This document shows positions 20,813-31,163 of a stretch of DNA of 64,000 nt, one piece after another. Source of the DNA: Kluyvera genomosp. 3 (GTDB lineage Bacteria; Pseudomonadota; Gammaproteobacteria; Enterobacterales; Enterobacteriaceae). A program made the position numbers and the translations under genes. The stretch is from NCBI GenBank assembly GCA_002211745.1, contig CP022114.1, forward strand, positions 2,574,645-2,638,644, written 5' to 3'. Each line of letters opens with the position of its first letter. Within the stretch, counting starts at the first letter, position 1. A model generated the notes under the pieces. That model was given only the letters and a program-made list of their open reading frames with translations, was not told where the DNA came from and did no database searches.

Positions 20813-20937
20813 TCAACAGGATTTTATGCTACCTGTAAAACTATAACCTCGAGGATGCGCTCACCACCACCATCAAAAACAGCGCATATATGCTGCCACG
20901 TGACGTTTTTTTCGCCCAATGGCAGCATTATCTATAT

Positions 20938-21480
20938 TTAGTGGTTGTTCAGCTTAAGTTCAGCCGTATTTATCCCGCTGGCAAAGCCGTTTTCCAGCAA
21001 CGCTATCGTCACGCGATAGACCTCTTCTGCGCTAATTTCCGCACTCTCGAGCGGGAAGCTCAGCACCGCATCGCGAATCACCGTCATGGAAAGCCCAAGG
21101 TCTGCTCCCATGCGCACGGTAGAGTTAACGCAGTAACCCGCCACTGCGCCAATCACCGCGACATCGCTAATCTGCGCGCGCTGTAACCAGCCGTGAAGAT
21201 CGGTAGAACTGAACGCCGATGAGGTTGTTTTTATAAAGACAGGCTCGCCCGCGTGTTCTTCAAACCCAATAACGGGCTGGAAATGGGCGCTATCGCGTTG
21301 CAGGGGCGAACCTGGCTCAAGGGTTTCATGGCGAACATGCAGGACCGGTTTCCCCGCAGCCCGAAATGCCGCAATCGTCGCGCGCATATTGTCGATACTG
21401 CTGGCGGGAAAATAGGCCATCCCTCGCGCAATGCGATCGGGAACAAAACCTTGCATATCGATAATCAGTAAAGCCTGCAT
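20938..21480 (-). CDS. Isochorismatase-family cysteine hydrolase
   Basis: 180-residue cysteine hydrolase of the isochorismatase/nicotinamidase superfamily. The catalytic triad positions are visible: Asp in LLIIDMQGF, Lys in VFIKTTSSAF and Cys in GAVAGYCVNSTVRMGADLG, with a cis-peptide-like VAGYC context. The substrate cannot be assigned; relatives include nicotinamidase, isochorismatase, ureidoacrylate amidase and YcaC-like hydrolases. The ATG at 21480 has GAGG upstream and is preferred to a longer start. It lies 51 bp downstream of phzF on the same strand, in the block that separates rstA from rstB. The frame is intact. Confidence 0.85.
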   Translation of the reverse strand: MQALLIIDMQGFVPDRIARGMAYFPASSIDNMRATIAAFRAAGKPVLHVRHETLEPGSPLQRDSAHFQPVIGFEEHAGEPVFIKTTSSAFSSTDLHGWLQRAQISDVAVIGAVAGYCVNSTVRMGADLGLSMTVIRDAVLSFPLESAEISAEEVYRVTIALLENGFASGINTAELKLNNH

Positions 21481-21531
21481 AGCAACCTCATTCATACCTG
21501 TCGGAAAGAAACAAATTACGCCAGGCAACAG

Positions 21532-22381
21532 TTAAGGACAACCTGCTGATTTTAAGGTTGCCAGGGCCTTCTTACCAACAGCATGCTCGTCCTGGCGCAG
21601 AAACACTTTACCTGTCAGATAAGTCGTTGCCTGTCCGCCGATAAAGACGCGATCGCCCTCAAGTCGACAGCGTAGCTCTCCACCTCTCTCTCCCCCTGAT
21701 AGGCCAGCATCGGTGTCTTTTGCAGTTTATCTGCCCAATATGGAATCAGCATGCTATGTGCAGAACCGGTCACCGGATCTTCCGGTACCGCGTCACCCGG
21801 ACAAAAAACGCGGCTGACAAAGTCATATTTATTATCACCAGGCGCCGTGACGCAAATCATTTTGCCCAGCGGGATCATGGCCTGAATATCCGGTTGTAAA
21901 GCCGCAACCTGCTCTTGATTCTCTAATACGACCAGATAATCGCGCGCGACACGCACTTCCCTGTATGTCCTGATGCCCAAAGCATCTAACAGTAAAGGAG
22001 GCGGGGTTATCGGCTCGGCGTGCCATGCAGGTAAATCAAGCGTCAGCCATTCGCCGCTACGCGTCACCGTCAGCGGACCGACAAAACGGGTTTCAAAATG
22101 GATAGATGAGCCCGTGTAATCCAGATGTTCGAAGATGACGTGCGCCGCCGCGAGGGTTGCATGTCCGCACAAGTTGATTTCCCGAGAGAGGTAAACCAGC
22201 GCAGTTCAAAGCCCTTCTCACTGACGACGAAGAATGCGGTTTCCGACTGATTATGCTGCTTCGCCATTTTCAACAGCGTCTCGTCGGGCAGCCACTCCAT
22301 CAGGGGACATACTGCGGCAGCATTGCCGGAAAAAGTAGTGCTGCTGAACGCATCAACCATATAGAAATCAATTTGTTGCAT
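21532..22381 (-). CDS. PhzF-family isomerase-like protein (two apparent frameshifts)
   Basis: PhzF/YddE-type protein with a diaminopimelate-epimerase fold. It contains the N-terminal DAFSSTTFSGNAAAVCPL, the catalytic Glu in NQSETAFFVV, LCGHATLAAAH, and DPVTGSAHSMLIPYW near the second domain. Two G deletions break it: near 22180 (expected SLGEINLCGHAT) and in the G run near 21702 (expected AYQGGERGGELRCRLEGDRVF). Restored length is 283 residues, ending at 21532. There are no phenazine genes around, so a phenazine role is not implied; most enterobacterial relatives are of unknown function. It may be co-transcribed with the hydrolase downstream. Confidence 0.82.
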
Positions 22382-22455
22382 AATAGAAACCTGTCATCGT
22401 TCTCGTAGCAACAAACACTGTACCATATCGCGACCGCGACAGACTTTTTCACGCA

Positions 22456-24394
22456 TTATTCATGCTGCGGACCGTTTTTGATTTCCCCATCGATATAAGG
22501 CTGAGGTTGACGGAAGAGATATCCCTGGGCGAAATCGCAGCCCAACGCTTTAAGATTTTCCAGTTGTTCGCGGGTTTCAACCCTTCAGCAACAACCTTCA
22601 TACTGAGGGATTTTGCCATGCCCGTAATAAGCTTAATGATATTAAGGGCGTCTTCCTGTACTGATATTGAATGTACAAAAGATTTGTCGATTTTGATTTT
22701 ATCGAAAGCAATGCGACTCAGACGCGAAAGTGAAGAATATCCCGTGCCAAAATCATCAATTGATATTTTCACCCCCAGAGCTCTGAGCCTGTTAAGGGTA
22801 TTCATCGGCGTATGACTCTCGGAAAAGAGAGAGGATTCCGTTACTTCCAGTTCAAGACGGTCGGCCGGAAGCCCCGTTTCTTTCAGAATCGACAGGACGA
22901 TGCCGGCGAAAGCTTTGCTATTGAGCTGAACAGGAGAAACATTCACTGAAATTTTCACCGGCACCACCCAGGATGCCGCTTCCCGGCATGCCATCTCAAG
23001 CACTGATTTTCCCATTTCGTTAATCATGCCGGTTTTTTCTGCCACAGGAATAAAGCTATCTGGCGACATGAGTCCCTTCAAAGGGTGGATCCACCGAATA
23101 AGCGCTTCATAGCTGTAAATTTCGCTGGTAAACGAATCGACAATAGGCTGATAGTAAACAACGAATTCGTTATTCGCTAACCCTAATGCCATATCATGCT
23201 CGAGGGTTCTGCTTTCTTGAAGCTTGTCTAACATCCACTGCCGGAAAACTTTTATCTTACTCGAACCTTCATTTTTAGCTTCATAAAGGGCGAGATCGGC
23301 ATATTTATAGAGATAGTCAGAGCGGTGTTCAGTATCTGAGATAGCTATACCGACACAGGTGGTTATATTGATTATCGCATTATAGATGGTATAAGGCTGG
23401 TTAATCGCAGCGCATATTTTCTGTGCCTGGGAAACCGCTGTCATCTCCGTCAGTCCACTCGCGAGCAAGGCAAATTCATCGCCGCCTAAGCGATAAAAGG
23501 TGTCTGAAGCAAAGTTCATTGAGACCAGGCGCTGGGAGATCTGTTGTAATAATATATCGCCAACATCATGTCCGTAGGTATCATTTACCTCTTTAAATCG
23601 GTCTAAATCAAACAGCATCACTGTCACAGAATCATCATTTTTTTCTGCCTGAGCAATGGTGTTATTTAATTTTTCCCAGAAGAAATGCCGGTTGTTCATC
23701 CCAGTCAGAGAATCATGGTAGGCGTCATACTCCAGTTTTACATTCTGAACTTGCAGTTTCTCTTTTGATTTTTGCAACTCGTCGGCAAGATTCTTCACCT
23801 GAAGGTGAGCCTTGAGGATATTTCTGTTCTGATAAAATATGAGAATCCCGAGGATCGCACTGACTATTATCAGCAGCACAGACGTTGCTGAATAAATAAA
23901 GTAAAGCGTCCTGATTTTGAGGTTGGCGCTATTAATCGAGTTGACATCCTTGTCTAATGCACCGGATGAAAGGCGGCCAAGGGGGTATCCAACGTATGCA
24001 TGACTTTCAGATATTTTTGTAGCTCCGGGCGACTCATGCTCTCAAGATGCGCATCCAGATAATCCAGTGTTTCTTCAAGCTTTATCGCCAGATCATGGTG
24101 CGCTTTGTTGTTGTTGATATAATGGCCTAAATCACCTTCTTTGACTAAATCACTCTGGCTGAGCATGATGTCGAGGCGCAGACGCACGTCATCAAGCGTC
24201 ATCGCATCATCAATAGTGTAAAGACCGAGCCACGATTCAAAGCGATAATATTCTGATACCATCTGGGCGGCAGACCATGAATCAGTGTATTGCGTGAGTT
24301 TTTGTAGCTCTTGCTGTCTTTCATGGACAAGAAAAGAGATATATCCAGTAGATACAAAAAGGAAAAATATAATGCCAGCCAGTATTCTGTTCAT
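22456..24394 (-). CDS. Membrane-bound GGDEF-EAL protein (two apparent frameshifts)
   Basis: Candidate cyclic-di-GMP enzyme of about 646 residues. Order: membrane helix (ILAGIIFFLFVSTGYISFLV), periplasmic sensor of about 150 residues, second helix (SVLLIIVSAILGILIFY), short coiled coil, GGDEF domain with intact YRLGGDEFALL, and EAL domain with EALIRW, NVSPVQL, ELEVTES, IDDFGTGYSSL, KIDKSFV and, after correction, VVAEGVET. Both catalytic motifs look intact, so synthesis, degradation or both are possible. Bases are missing near 23966 and 22582. It begins 17 bp after a small exported protein that probably partners its sensor domain. Base composition is more AT-rich than in flanking genes. Confidence 0.88.
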
Positions 24395-24411
24395 GATGTT
24401 CCGCTGAACCC

Positions 24412-24904
24412 CTACTCTATATCCATTCTACTGACTTGCCACGCTGATCTTGAATAATAGACCTGGTTATTCAGTTCAGGGATGCTGTCATAAGGATACA
24501 CCACGAATAGTGGGCCTTTATCACGGATGGGCATGTATTCTCCGTTGATTTTTAAGGCAAGGATAACATTGTATTTTTTGAAGTCACTGAGCGGAATGAT
24601 GGTGGTGTAGTCATTGAGCGCGGTAACTTTAACGACCGATCCTTTCGCCCCGACATAATCCATAAGTTTCTGCAGCGGAATACCCGTAAAAGTGGTGCGG
24701 CCATTATACCAGGGAGAGGTTGTCTGGAAACTGACCACCCGAGCTTTTCGAGACTGGCGATATCCAGAACGGCTTTCCCTTCCCGGTTTGTATTTTCGAT
24801 ATTACCGGACAGGGTTAAAATGACTTTACCGGTAGGTTTGGCAAGATCGCCCGCCAGATCGATGTAGAGACCATAAAGCTCAACAGCATGACAATTAAGC
24901 GCAT
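24412..24904 (-). CDS. Exported molybdopterin-binding-fold protein (two apparent frameshifts)
   Basis: About 164 residues after correction. An N-terminal signal peptide (RLIVMLLSFMVSTSIWA) precedes a small domain resembling the oxidoreductase molybdopterin-binding (SUOX/YedY-like) fold: KVILTLSGNI, LDIASLEKLG, then WYNGRTTFTGIPLQKLM and DYTTIIPLSDF. Single bases are missing near 24850 (in the signal peptide) and near 24740 (expected LEKLGVVSFQTT). The cofactor-ligating Cys of true sulfite oxidases is not seen, so it may bind a ligand rather than catalyse. It is 17 bp upstream of the GGDEF-EAL gene, implying an operon and perhaps a sensory role. Confidence 0.7.
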
Positions 24905-25503
24905 TCTAACCTCGACTATTGACCAGATGTAAAAGAATTATAATTTAGTCATCCTGTTATTAATATATGCTACCCAGCCATTATGGATTCAATTAATTGA
25001 TTTATTTTTTATGATATAAAAATCAATAAGTTAGATTAATTTATTTTATTATTATTGATTAAAAAAAGACCTTCGCAATATTTGTTGTACACTTAATAGT
25101 TTGGGTTAGCACAAAAAATAAACCATTTTTTCGCGCTGAAATAAACACACAAATACAATGGGTTATTTGGACAGGTATGAAGTATCATTTGTTCTGTTGG
25201 GTGACATTGTGGCTACCGACAGGGCTACATTTATTTTTTATCGGTCTTCATTCATTTTCGTGTCTCAGCGTACTCAAACCTATTTCCCCTATCTTTCCGT
25301 GCCCCTCTCCCGAGCCTCTGGCTAACTTTTATCACAAACATGATAGTCCAGGAGAATGCAGAAAGGGTTTAGACAGTGTAATCTGCCAGATCGCGGCCCG
25401 TGATGGCGCTCGCATCGCTGTTTTCAATCAGCGCATTGGCAGGAACGAGTTGGCCCAGAGAATGTGCTGACTAGCTAACACATTGAACGTTCGGTGGTTT
25501 TAA
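24905..25503. other. AT-rich region upstream of the GGDEF operon and of rstB
   Basis: About 600 bp. The part at 24905-25160 is very AT-rich and probably holds the promoter of the reverse-strand operon. The part at 25330-25500 has coding-like composition. On its reverse strand AHSLGQLVPANALIEN followed by SDASAITGRDLADYTV and a stop can be read, but with no start. It may be a remnant of a gene lost when the block was acquired. No intact gene is supported. Confidence 0.4.
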
Positions 25504-26804
25504 ATGAAAAAGCTGTTTGTGCAGTTCTATCTGCTGCTGTTTGTCTGCTTTCTGGTCATGACCATGCTGGTCGGGCTGGTCTATAAATTTACCGCCGAAC
25601 GCGCGGGTCGTCAGTCGCTTGATGACCTGATGAAGAGCTCACTCTATTTAATGCGTAGCGAGCTGCGCGAAATTCCCCCGCGTAACTGGAGCAAAACCCT
25701 CAACGAGCTGGATCTGAACCTGTCGTTCGATCTACGTATTGAACCGCTGAGCAAATTCCAGCTGGGTGAAAGCGCCATGCAGCACCTGCGTGCAGGCGAT
25801 ATCGTGGCGCTGGACGATGAATACACCTTTATTCAGCGCATTCCGCGCAGCCACTACGTGCTGGCCGTCGGTCCCATCCCCTATCTCTATTTTATGCACG
25901 AGATGCGCCTGCTCGATATTGCGCTAATGGCGTTTATCGCTATTTCACTGGCCTTCCCGGTGTTTATCTGGATGCGTCCGCACTGGCAGGACATGTTGCG
26001 CCTGGAAAATGCCGCCCAACGCTTTGGTGACGGGCATCTGGGAGAGCGTATTCACTTTGACAGCCTGTCGAGCTTTGAGCGTTTAGGCGTCGCCTTTAAC
26101 CAGATGGCCGACAACATCAACGCGCTGATCGCCAGCAAAAAACAGCTCATCGACGGTATTGCCCACGAGTTGCGCACGCCGCTGGTGCGCTTACGTTATC
26201 GGCTGGAAATGAGTGAGAATCTCACTGAAGCCGAATCACAGGCGCTTAATCGGGACATTGGCCAGCTCGAAGCCCTGATTGAGGAACTGCTCACCTATGC
26301 CCGTCTCGATCGCCCGCAAACCGAATTGTCGCTCACCACGCCCGACCTCCCTGGCTGGATTGCCGCACACGTTGAAGACGTACAGGCGGTAAACCCGCAG
26401 CGCGAAATCACGCTGAATCAGCTGACGCAAGGCGACTACGGCGCACTCGATATGCGCCTGATGGAACGCGTGCTCGATAACCTGATTAATAACGCCATGC
26501 GCTACAGCCAGGCGAAAATTCAGGTAAGCCTCACGCTCAACGGCAGCATGGCCTGCCTGCAGGTGGACGATGATGGCCCGGCATTGCCGCTGACGAACGC
26601 GAACGCGTCTTCGAACCTTTTGTGCGCCTCGATCCCAGCCGCGATCGCGCCACCGGCGGCTGTGGCTTAGGTCTGGCGATTGTTCACTCTATCGCCACTG
26701 CGATGGGCGGCCACGCGAGCTGCGATAGCAGTCCGCTTGGCGGCGCGCGCTTCAGCTTACAGTGGCCGATTTACCACCACATCTCCCTGCCCGCGGCTAG
26801 CTGA
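25504..26804 (+). CDS. rstB: Sensor histidine kinase RstB (one apparent frameshift)
   Basis: Inner-membrane sensor kinase for RstA. Order: N-terminal helix (LFVQFYLLLFVCFLVMTMLV), periplasmic domain, second helix (IALMAFIAISLAFPVFIWM), HAMP, DHp with phospho-acceptor His in IDGIAHELRTPLVRLRYRLE, and HATPase with N box DNLINNAMRYS and G boxes. One G is missing near 26580 (expected DDDGPGIAADERERVFEPF). Restored length is 433 residues, identical to E. coli RstB. Here it lies 4.7 kb from rstA and must have its own promoter or depend on read-through. Confidence 0.93.
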
Positions 26805-26848
26805 CCGCGGTTTGCACGGTGCCGCATCCTGGCTTATAGTGACTATAC

Positions 26849-26871
26849 ATTTAGTATGTTGTAACTAATTA
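26849..26871 (+). other. Replication termination site (Ter), TerB-like
   Basis: TTTAGTATGTTGTAACTAAT contains the Ter core AGTATGTTGTAACTA without mismatch (26853-26867). As with E. coli TerB it lies just before tus and overlaps the likely tus promoter, so Tus can repress its own gene. By analogy with TerB, forks moving left to right in this window would be blocked; this polarity is an inference. Confidence 0.92.
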
Positions 26872-26886
26872 ATCAGGACAACTACC

Positions 26887-27817
26887 GTGACCCGCTACGA
26901 TCTCGTTGAACGACTCACCGATACCTTTCGCCAGCTTGAGCGCAACCTTGCCGAACTGCGTAACGAACTGTCGGCATGCCGTCTGCTGACAGCGCGCATT
27001 TTTGTGCTGCCTGAGGTCCGTAAAGAGTCTGAACACGCGCCGCTCTCGCAGATTCAGGTTCAACAGCATCTGGGGCAGACAGCGTTTGCCATGGCGCTCC
27101 AGCATTTTAGCCATCTGTTTATCCAGCAGCAGTCAGAAAACCGCAGCAGTAAAGCGGCAGTGCGCCTGCCGGGCGCCATCTGCCTGCAGGCCAGCAACGA
27201 GCAACACGAGGCGATAAGCGCCCGAGTGCAACAGATTAACGGCCTGAAGGCTGAACTGGAAAAAATCATCACCGTTGATTCCGGCCTACCGCCCGTGTCG
27301 CGCTTCGAGTGGGTGCATCGCTACATCCCGGGCTGATTACGCTCAATGCCTACCGCTCGCTTGCGCTGCTCTCCGACCCGAGCACGATTCGTTTTGGTTG
27401 GGCGAATAAACATATCATCAAGAATCTGACGCGCGATGAAGTGCTGACGCAACTGGAGAAAAGCCTGAAGTCGCCGCGCGCCGTCCCGCCGTGGACCCGC
27501 GAGCAGTGGCAAGCGCGTCTGGAACGTGAGTATCAGGATATTGCCGCCCTGCCGCAGAAAGCCAGGCTGAAGATTAAGCGTCCGGTGAAGGTACAGCCGA
27601 TTGCCCGCGTATGGTACGCGGGCGAACAAAAGCAAGTGCAGTACGCCTGCCCCAGCCCGCTGATTGCGGTGATTTCCGGTCGCAATGGCGTCAGCGTGCC
27701 TGACCTGGGCGAGCTGTTAAACTACGACGCCGATAACGTACAGTATCGCCACAAACCCGAGGCGCAGCCGCTACGGCTGATAATTCCCGACTCCACCTCT
27801 GGCTGGCGACCGATTAA
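26887..27817 (+). CDS. tus: Replication terminus-binding protein Tus (two apparent frameshifts)
   Basis: Binds Ter sites and arrests DnaB helicase at one face, ending replication. Conserved blocks include [47 protein letters not shown] and [10 protein letters not shown], which carry Ter-contacting residues. A GTG start at 26887 follows AGGACA. Bases are missing near 27331 (expected [13 protein letters not shown]) and near 27787 (expected [12 protein letters not shown]). Restored length is 310 residues against 309 in E. coli. Its stop codon overlaps that of fumC on the other strand. Confidence 0.93.
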
Positions 27818-29216
27818 GCCTTATCCGTCAGACTGCCGACCATATCCTGCGGACGTACCCAACGATCGAACTCTTCGGCGCTGAGATACCCTAACGCCAG
27901 CGCCGCGTTCTTCAACGTCAGCCCTCTTTATGCGCTTTTTTAGCAATTTCAGCCGCCTTATCGTAGCCAATATGCGTGTTAAGTGCCGTCACCAGCATCA
28001 GCGATTCGTTAAGCAACTGGTCGATACGTTCGCGGTTAGGTTCAATGCCCACCGCGCAGTGCTCGTTAAAGCTTTCCATGCCATCCGCCAGCAAACGTAC
28101 CGACTGCAGGAAATTATGAATAATCATCGGTCGATAAACGTTCAGTTCAAAGTTACCCGAGGCTCCTCCCATGTTGACCGCCACATCGTTGCCCATCACC
28201 TGGCAACACAGCATGGTCATCGCTTCACACTGAGTCGGATTCACTTTACCCGGCATAATGGATGACCCCGGCTCGTTTTCCGGTATCGACAGTTCACCGA
28301 TACCGCAGCGAGGGCCGGAAGCCAACCAGCGTACGTCGTTGGCGATTTTCATCAGCGAGGCCGCCAGCCCTTTTAACGCGCCGTGTGCATGCACCAGCGC
28401 ATCGCAGGTGGCCAACGCTTCAAACTTGTTTGGCGCGGTGACAAACGATTGATGCGTCAATGCAGCAAGCTCCTGCGCCACCCGTACCGCGTATTCTGGA
28501 TGCGTATTCAACCCGGTCCCCACCGCCGTGCCGCCCAGCGCCAGCTCGCTCAAATGTGGCAGACTCTGTTCCAGGTGGCGACGGTTATGCTCCAGCATCG
28601 CGACCCAGCCGGAGAACTCCTGGCCCAAAGTGAGCGGCGTAGCATCCTGCAGATGGGTACGGCCAATTTTAACGATATCGCGAAAACGCTCGGATTTCTC
28701 ACGCAGCGTTTCCTGTAACCCAGCCAGCTGCGGCAGCAGATGTTCGCGTAACGCAATCACCGCCGCCACGTGCATCGCCGTGGGGAACACATCATTAGAA
28801 CTTTGGCTTTTGTTCACATCGTCATTCGGGTGCACTAATCGCGACATGCCACGCTCGCCGCCCAGCAGCTCGCTGGCGCGGTTTGCCAGCACTTCATTCA
28901 TGTTCATGTTGCTCTGCGTGCCCGAACCGGTCTGCCAGATAGCCAGCGGAAACTCATCCGGATGCTGATTATTCAGCACCTCATCCGCTGCCGCAATGAT
29001 AGCGCCAGCTTTGTCGGCCTTCAGCAGACCTAAATCCTGGTTCACCTTAGCCGCCGCGCGCTTGGTCAGCGCCAGGGCGTAAATCAACGAAAGCGGCATC
29101 TTCTCGGTGGAGATACGAAAATGCTCAAGGGATCGCTGGGTTTGCGCGCCCCACAGTTTGTCGGCGGGAACCTCAATCGGCCCCATAGAATCGCTTTCGC
29201 GGCGTGACGTTGTCAT
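27814..29216 (-). CDS. fumC: Class II fumarate hydratase FumC (one apparent frameshift)
   Basis: Iron-independent, oxygen-stable fumarase that interconverts fumarate and malate, used under oxidative stress or iron limitation. The superfamily signature [15 protein letters not shown] is present, with the active-site regions [14 protein letters not shown] and [14 protein letters not shown]. One base is missing near 27922 (expected [18 protein letters not shown]). Restored length is 467 residues, as in E. coli. The ATG at 29216 has AAGGAGA upstream; a longer in-frame start is unlikely. It follows fumA after a terminator and is probably transcribed mainly from its own promoter (SoxRS-controlled in E. 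coli). Confidence 0.95.
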
Positions 29217-29292
29217 TACTTTCTCCTTGAATTCAAAGTGATTGTGAACTGACATTGCTCAAGCAGGCTAAGATGATTATGGTACAAACAGA

Positions 29293-29311
29293 AACCGCCC
29301 GAAGGGCGGTT
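29293..29311 (-). terminator. fumA terminator
   Basis: AACCGCCC-GAA-GGGCGGTT stem 7 bp past the fumA stop; on the reverse strand it is followed by TCTGTTTG, a weak U tract. Confidence 0.7.
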
Positions 29312-29317
29312 AAAAGA

Positions 29318-30964
29318 TTACTTCACGCAGCGGGCGCACTGTGACGCCTGAATCTGTTGGAAGAAGTCGTTGCCTTTATCGTCCACGAGGATAAACGCCG
29401 GGAAGTCTTCCACTTCGATTTTCCAGATCGCTTCCATCCCCAGTTCAGGATACTCCACGCACTCCAGACTCTTGATGCTGCTTTGCGCCAGCACCGCCGC
29501 CGGGCCGCCAATACTGCCCAGATAGAAACCGCCATGCTTATGACAGGCGTCGGTTACCTGCTGGCTACGGTTACCTTTTGCCAGCATGATCATACTGCCG
29601 CCTTCAGACTGCAGTTGGTCAACATAGGAGTCCATACGCCCTGCCGTGGTCGGGCCGAGAGAGCCAGAAGCGTAGCCTTCCGGCGTCTTTGCCGGGCCCG
29701 CGTAGTAGATCGGGTGATCTTTAATGTACTGCGGCAGACCTTCGCCTTTGTCCATACGCTCTTTCAGCTTGGCGTGCGCAATATCGCGCCCCACGATAAT
29801 CGTGCCGCTGAGCGACAGACGCGTCGAGACCGGATACTGAGAAAGCTGCTTCAGGATCTCCTTCATCGGACGGTTGAGATCTACCTTCACCGCTTCGCCT
29901 TCACCGGCTTGACGCAGCGATTCCGGAATATACTTGCCTGGGTTGTTCTCCAGTTTTTCAATCCAGATACCGTGGCGATTAATTTTGGCTTTGATATTAC
30001 GGTCAGCCGAGCAGGAGACGCCCATCCCTACCGGACAAGAAGCGCCATGACGCGGCAGACGGATCACGCGAACGTCATGGGCGAAGTATTTTCCGCCGAA
30101 CTGTGCGCCGAGGCCCAGATTCTGCGCTTCTTCCAGCAACTCTTTTTCGAGCTGCACATCGCGAAACGCCTGACCGTGCTCGTTACCTTCGGTCGGCAGG
30201 CCGTCATAGTATTTGGTCGAGGCCAGCTTGACGGTTTTCAGCGTCGCTTCAGCCGACGTACCGCCGATGACAAAGGCAATGTGGTACGGCGGGCAGGCCG
30301 CGGTGCCGAGGGTGCGCATCTTCTCAACCAGATAGCTTTTCAGCTTCGCCGGGGTGATCAGCGCTTTGGTTTCCTGATAAAGATAGGTTTTGTTCGCCGA
30401 GCCGCCGCCTTTGGCGATGCACAGGAATTTATATTCATCGCCATCCACGCTGTAGAGATCGATCTGCGCCGGCAGGTTGGTGCCAGTGTTGACCTCTTTG
30501 TACATATCCAGTGGCGCGTTCTGCGAGTAGCGCAGGTTGTCTTCGATAAAGGTATCGTAAACCCCGCGCGCCAGCGCCGCTTCATCACCGCCACCGGTCC
30601 ACACGCGCTGCCCCTTTTTACCCATAATGATCGCGGTGCCGGTATCCTGACAGGTTGGCAGAATGCCTTTGGCCGCGATATCAGAGTTACGCAGGAACTG
30701 CAGCGCCACGTACTTGTCGTTTTCGCTGGCTTCCGGGTCGTTCAGGATATCGGCCACCTGCTGCTGGTGCGCGGGACGGAGCATGAAGGATGCGTCATGG
30801 AAGGCGTGTTTGGCGAGAAGCGTCAGCGCTTGCGGGGCAACTTTGAGGACTTCCTGCCCTTCAAATTCTGCGACGGAAACGTAGTCGTTACTCAACAGAT
30901 AATATTCGGTCTCGTCCTTTTTTAACGGAAAAGGATCCTGATAATAAAAAGGTTTATTCGACAT
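29318..30964 (-). CDS. fumA: Class I fumarate hydratase FumA
   Basis: Oxygen-sensitive [4Fe-4S] fumarase of the aerobic citric acid cycle. The 548-residue product equals the E. coli length and is closely similar throughout. Cluster-ligand cysteines are visible in [10 protein letters not shown], in [15 protein letters not shown] and near CAR in the C-terminal region. The C-terminal domain [18 protein letters not shown] is typical of the beta part. It starts [17 protein letters not shown]. It is divergent from manA across about 200 bp and upstream of fumC. The frame is intact. Confidence 0.97.
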   Translation of the reverse strand: MSNKPFYYQDPFPLKKDETEYYLLSNDYVSVAEFEGQEVLKVAPQALTLLAKHAFHDASFMLRPAHQQQVADILNDPEASENDKYVALQFLRNSDIAAKGILPTCQDTGTAIIMGKKGQRVWTGGGDEAALARGVYDTFIEDNLRYSQNAPLDMYKEVNTGTNLPAQIDLYSVDGDEYKFLCIAKGGGSANKTYLYQETKALITPAKLKSYLVEKMRTLGTAACPPYHIAFVIGGTSAEATLKTVKLASTKYYDGLPTEGNEHGQAFRDVQLEKELLEEAQNLGLGAQFGGKYFAHDVRVIRLPRHGASCPVGMGVSCSADRNIKAKINRHGIWIEKLENNPGKYIPESLRQAGEGEAVKVDLNRPMKEILKQLSQYPVSTRLSLSGTIIVGRDIAHAKLKERMDKGEGLPQYIKDHPIYYAGPAKTPEGYASGSLGPTTAGRMDSYVDQLQSEGGSMIMLAKGNRSQQVTDACHKHGGFYLGSIGGPAAVLAQSSIKSLECVEYPELGMEAIWKIEVEDFPAFILVDDKGNDFFQQIQASQCARCVK

Positions 30965-31163
30965 TGTGCTCTCACTTACAGCTTTGATGATGTGGTGAAG
31001 GGCAGTCTTTCCATTTGCCCAGGTTAAAAGCGAGTTACCCTATCGTACACAATTTTTTAACAAAAACTGAGACTAGTACGACTTTTTATTTCTTGAGGAT
31101 ACGAGAGCGCATTTTTTTGCTTTAATACGTCGCAAAGAATCCACATTAAAACAGGGCTTGATA

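Noticed and set aside
25177-25470. Forward ORF of 97 codons before rstB
   Set aside because: No ribosome-binding site, starts in AT-rich spacer, and the translation shows no family resemblance.
29357-30925. Long forward ORF (522 codons) antisense to fumA
   Set aside because: Shadow of fumA, which matches the E. coli enzyme over its full length; no start signal or family features.
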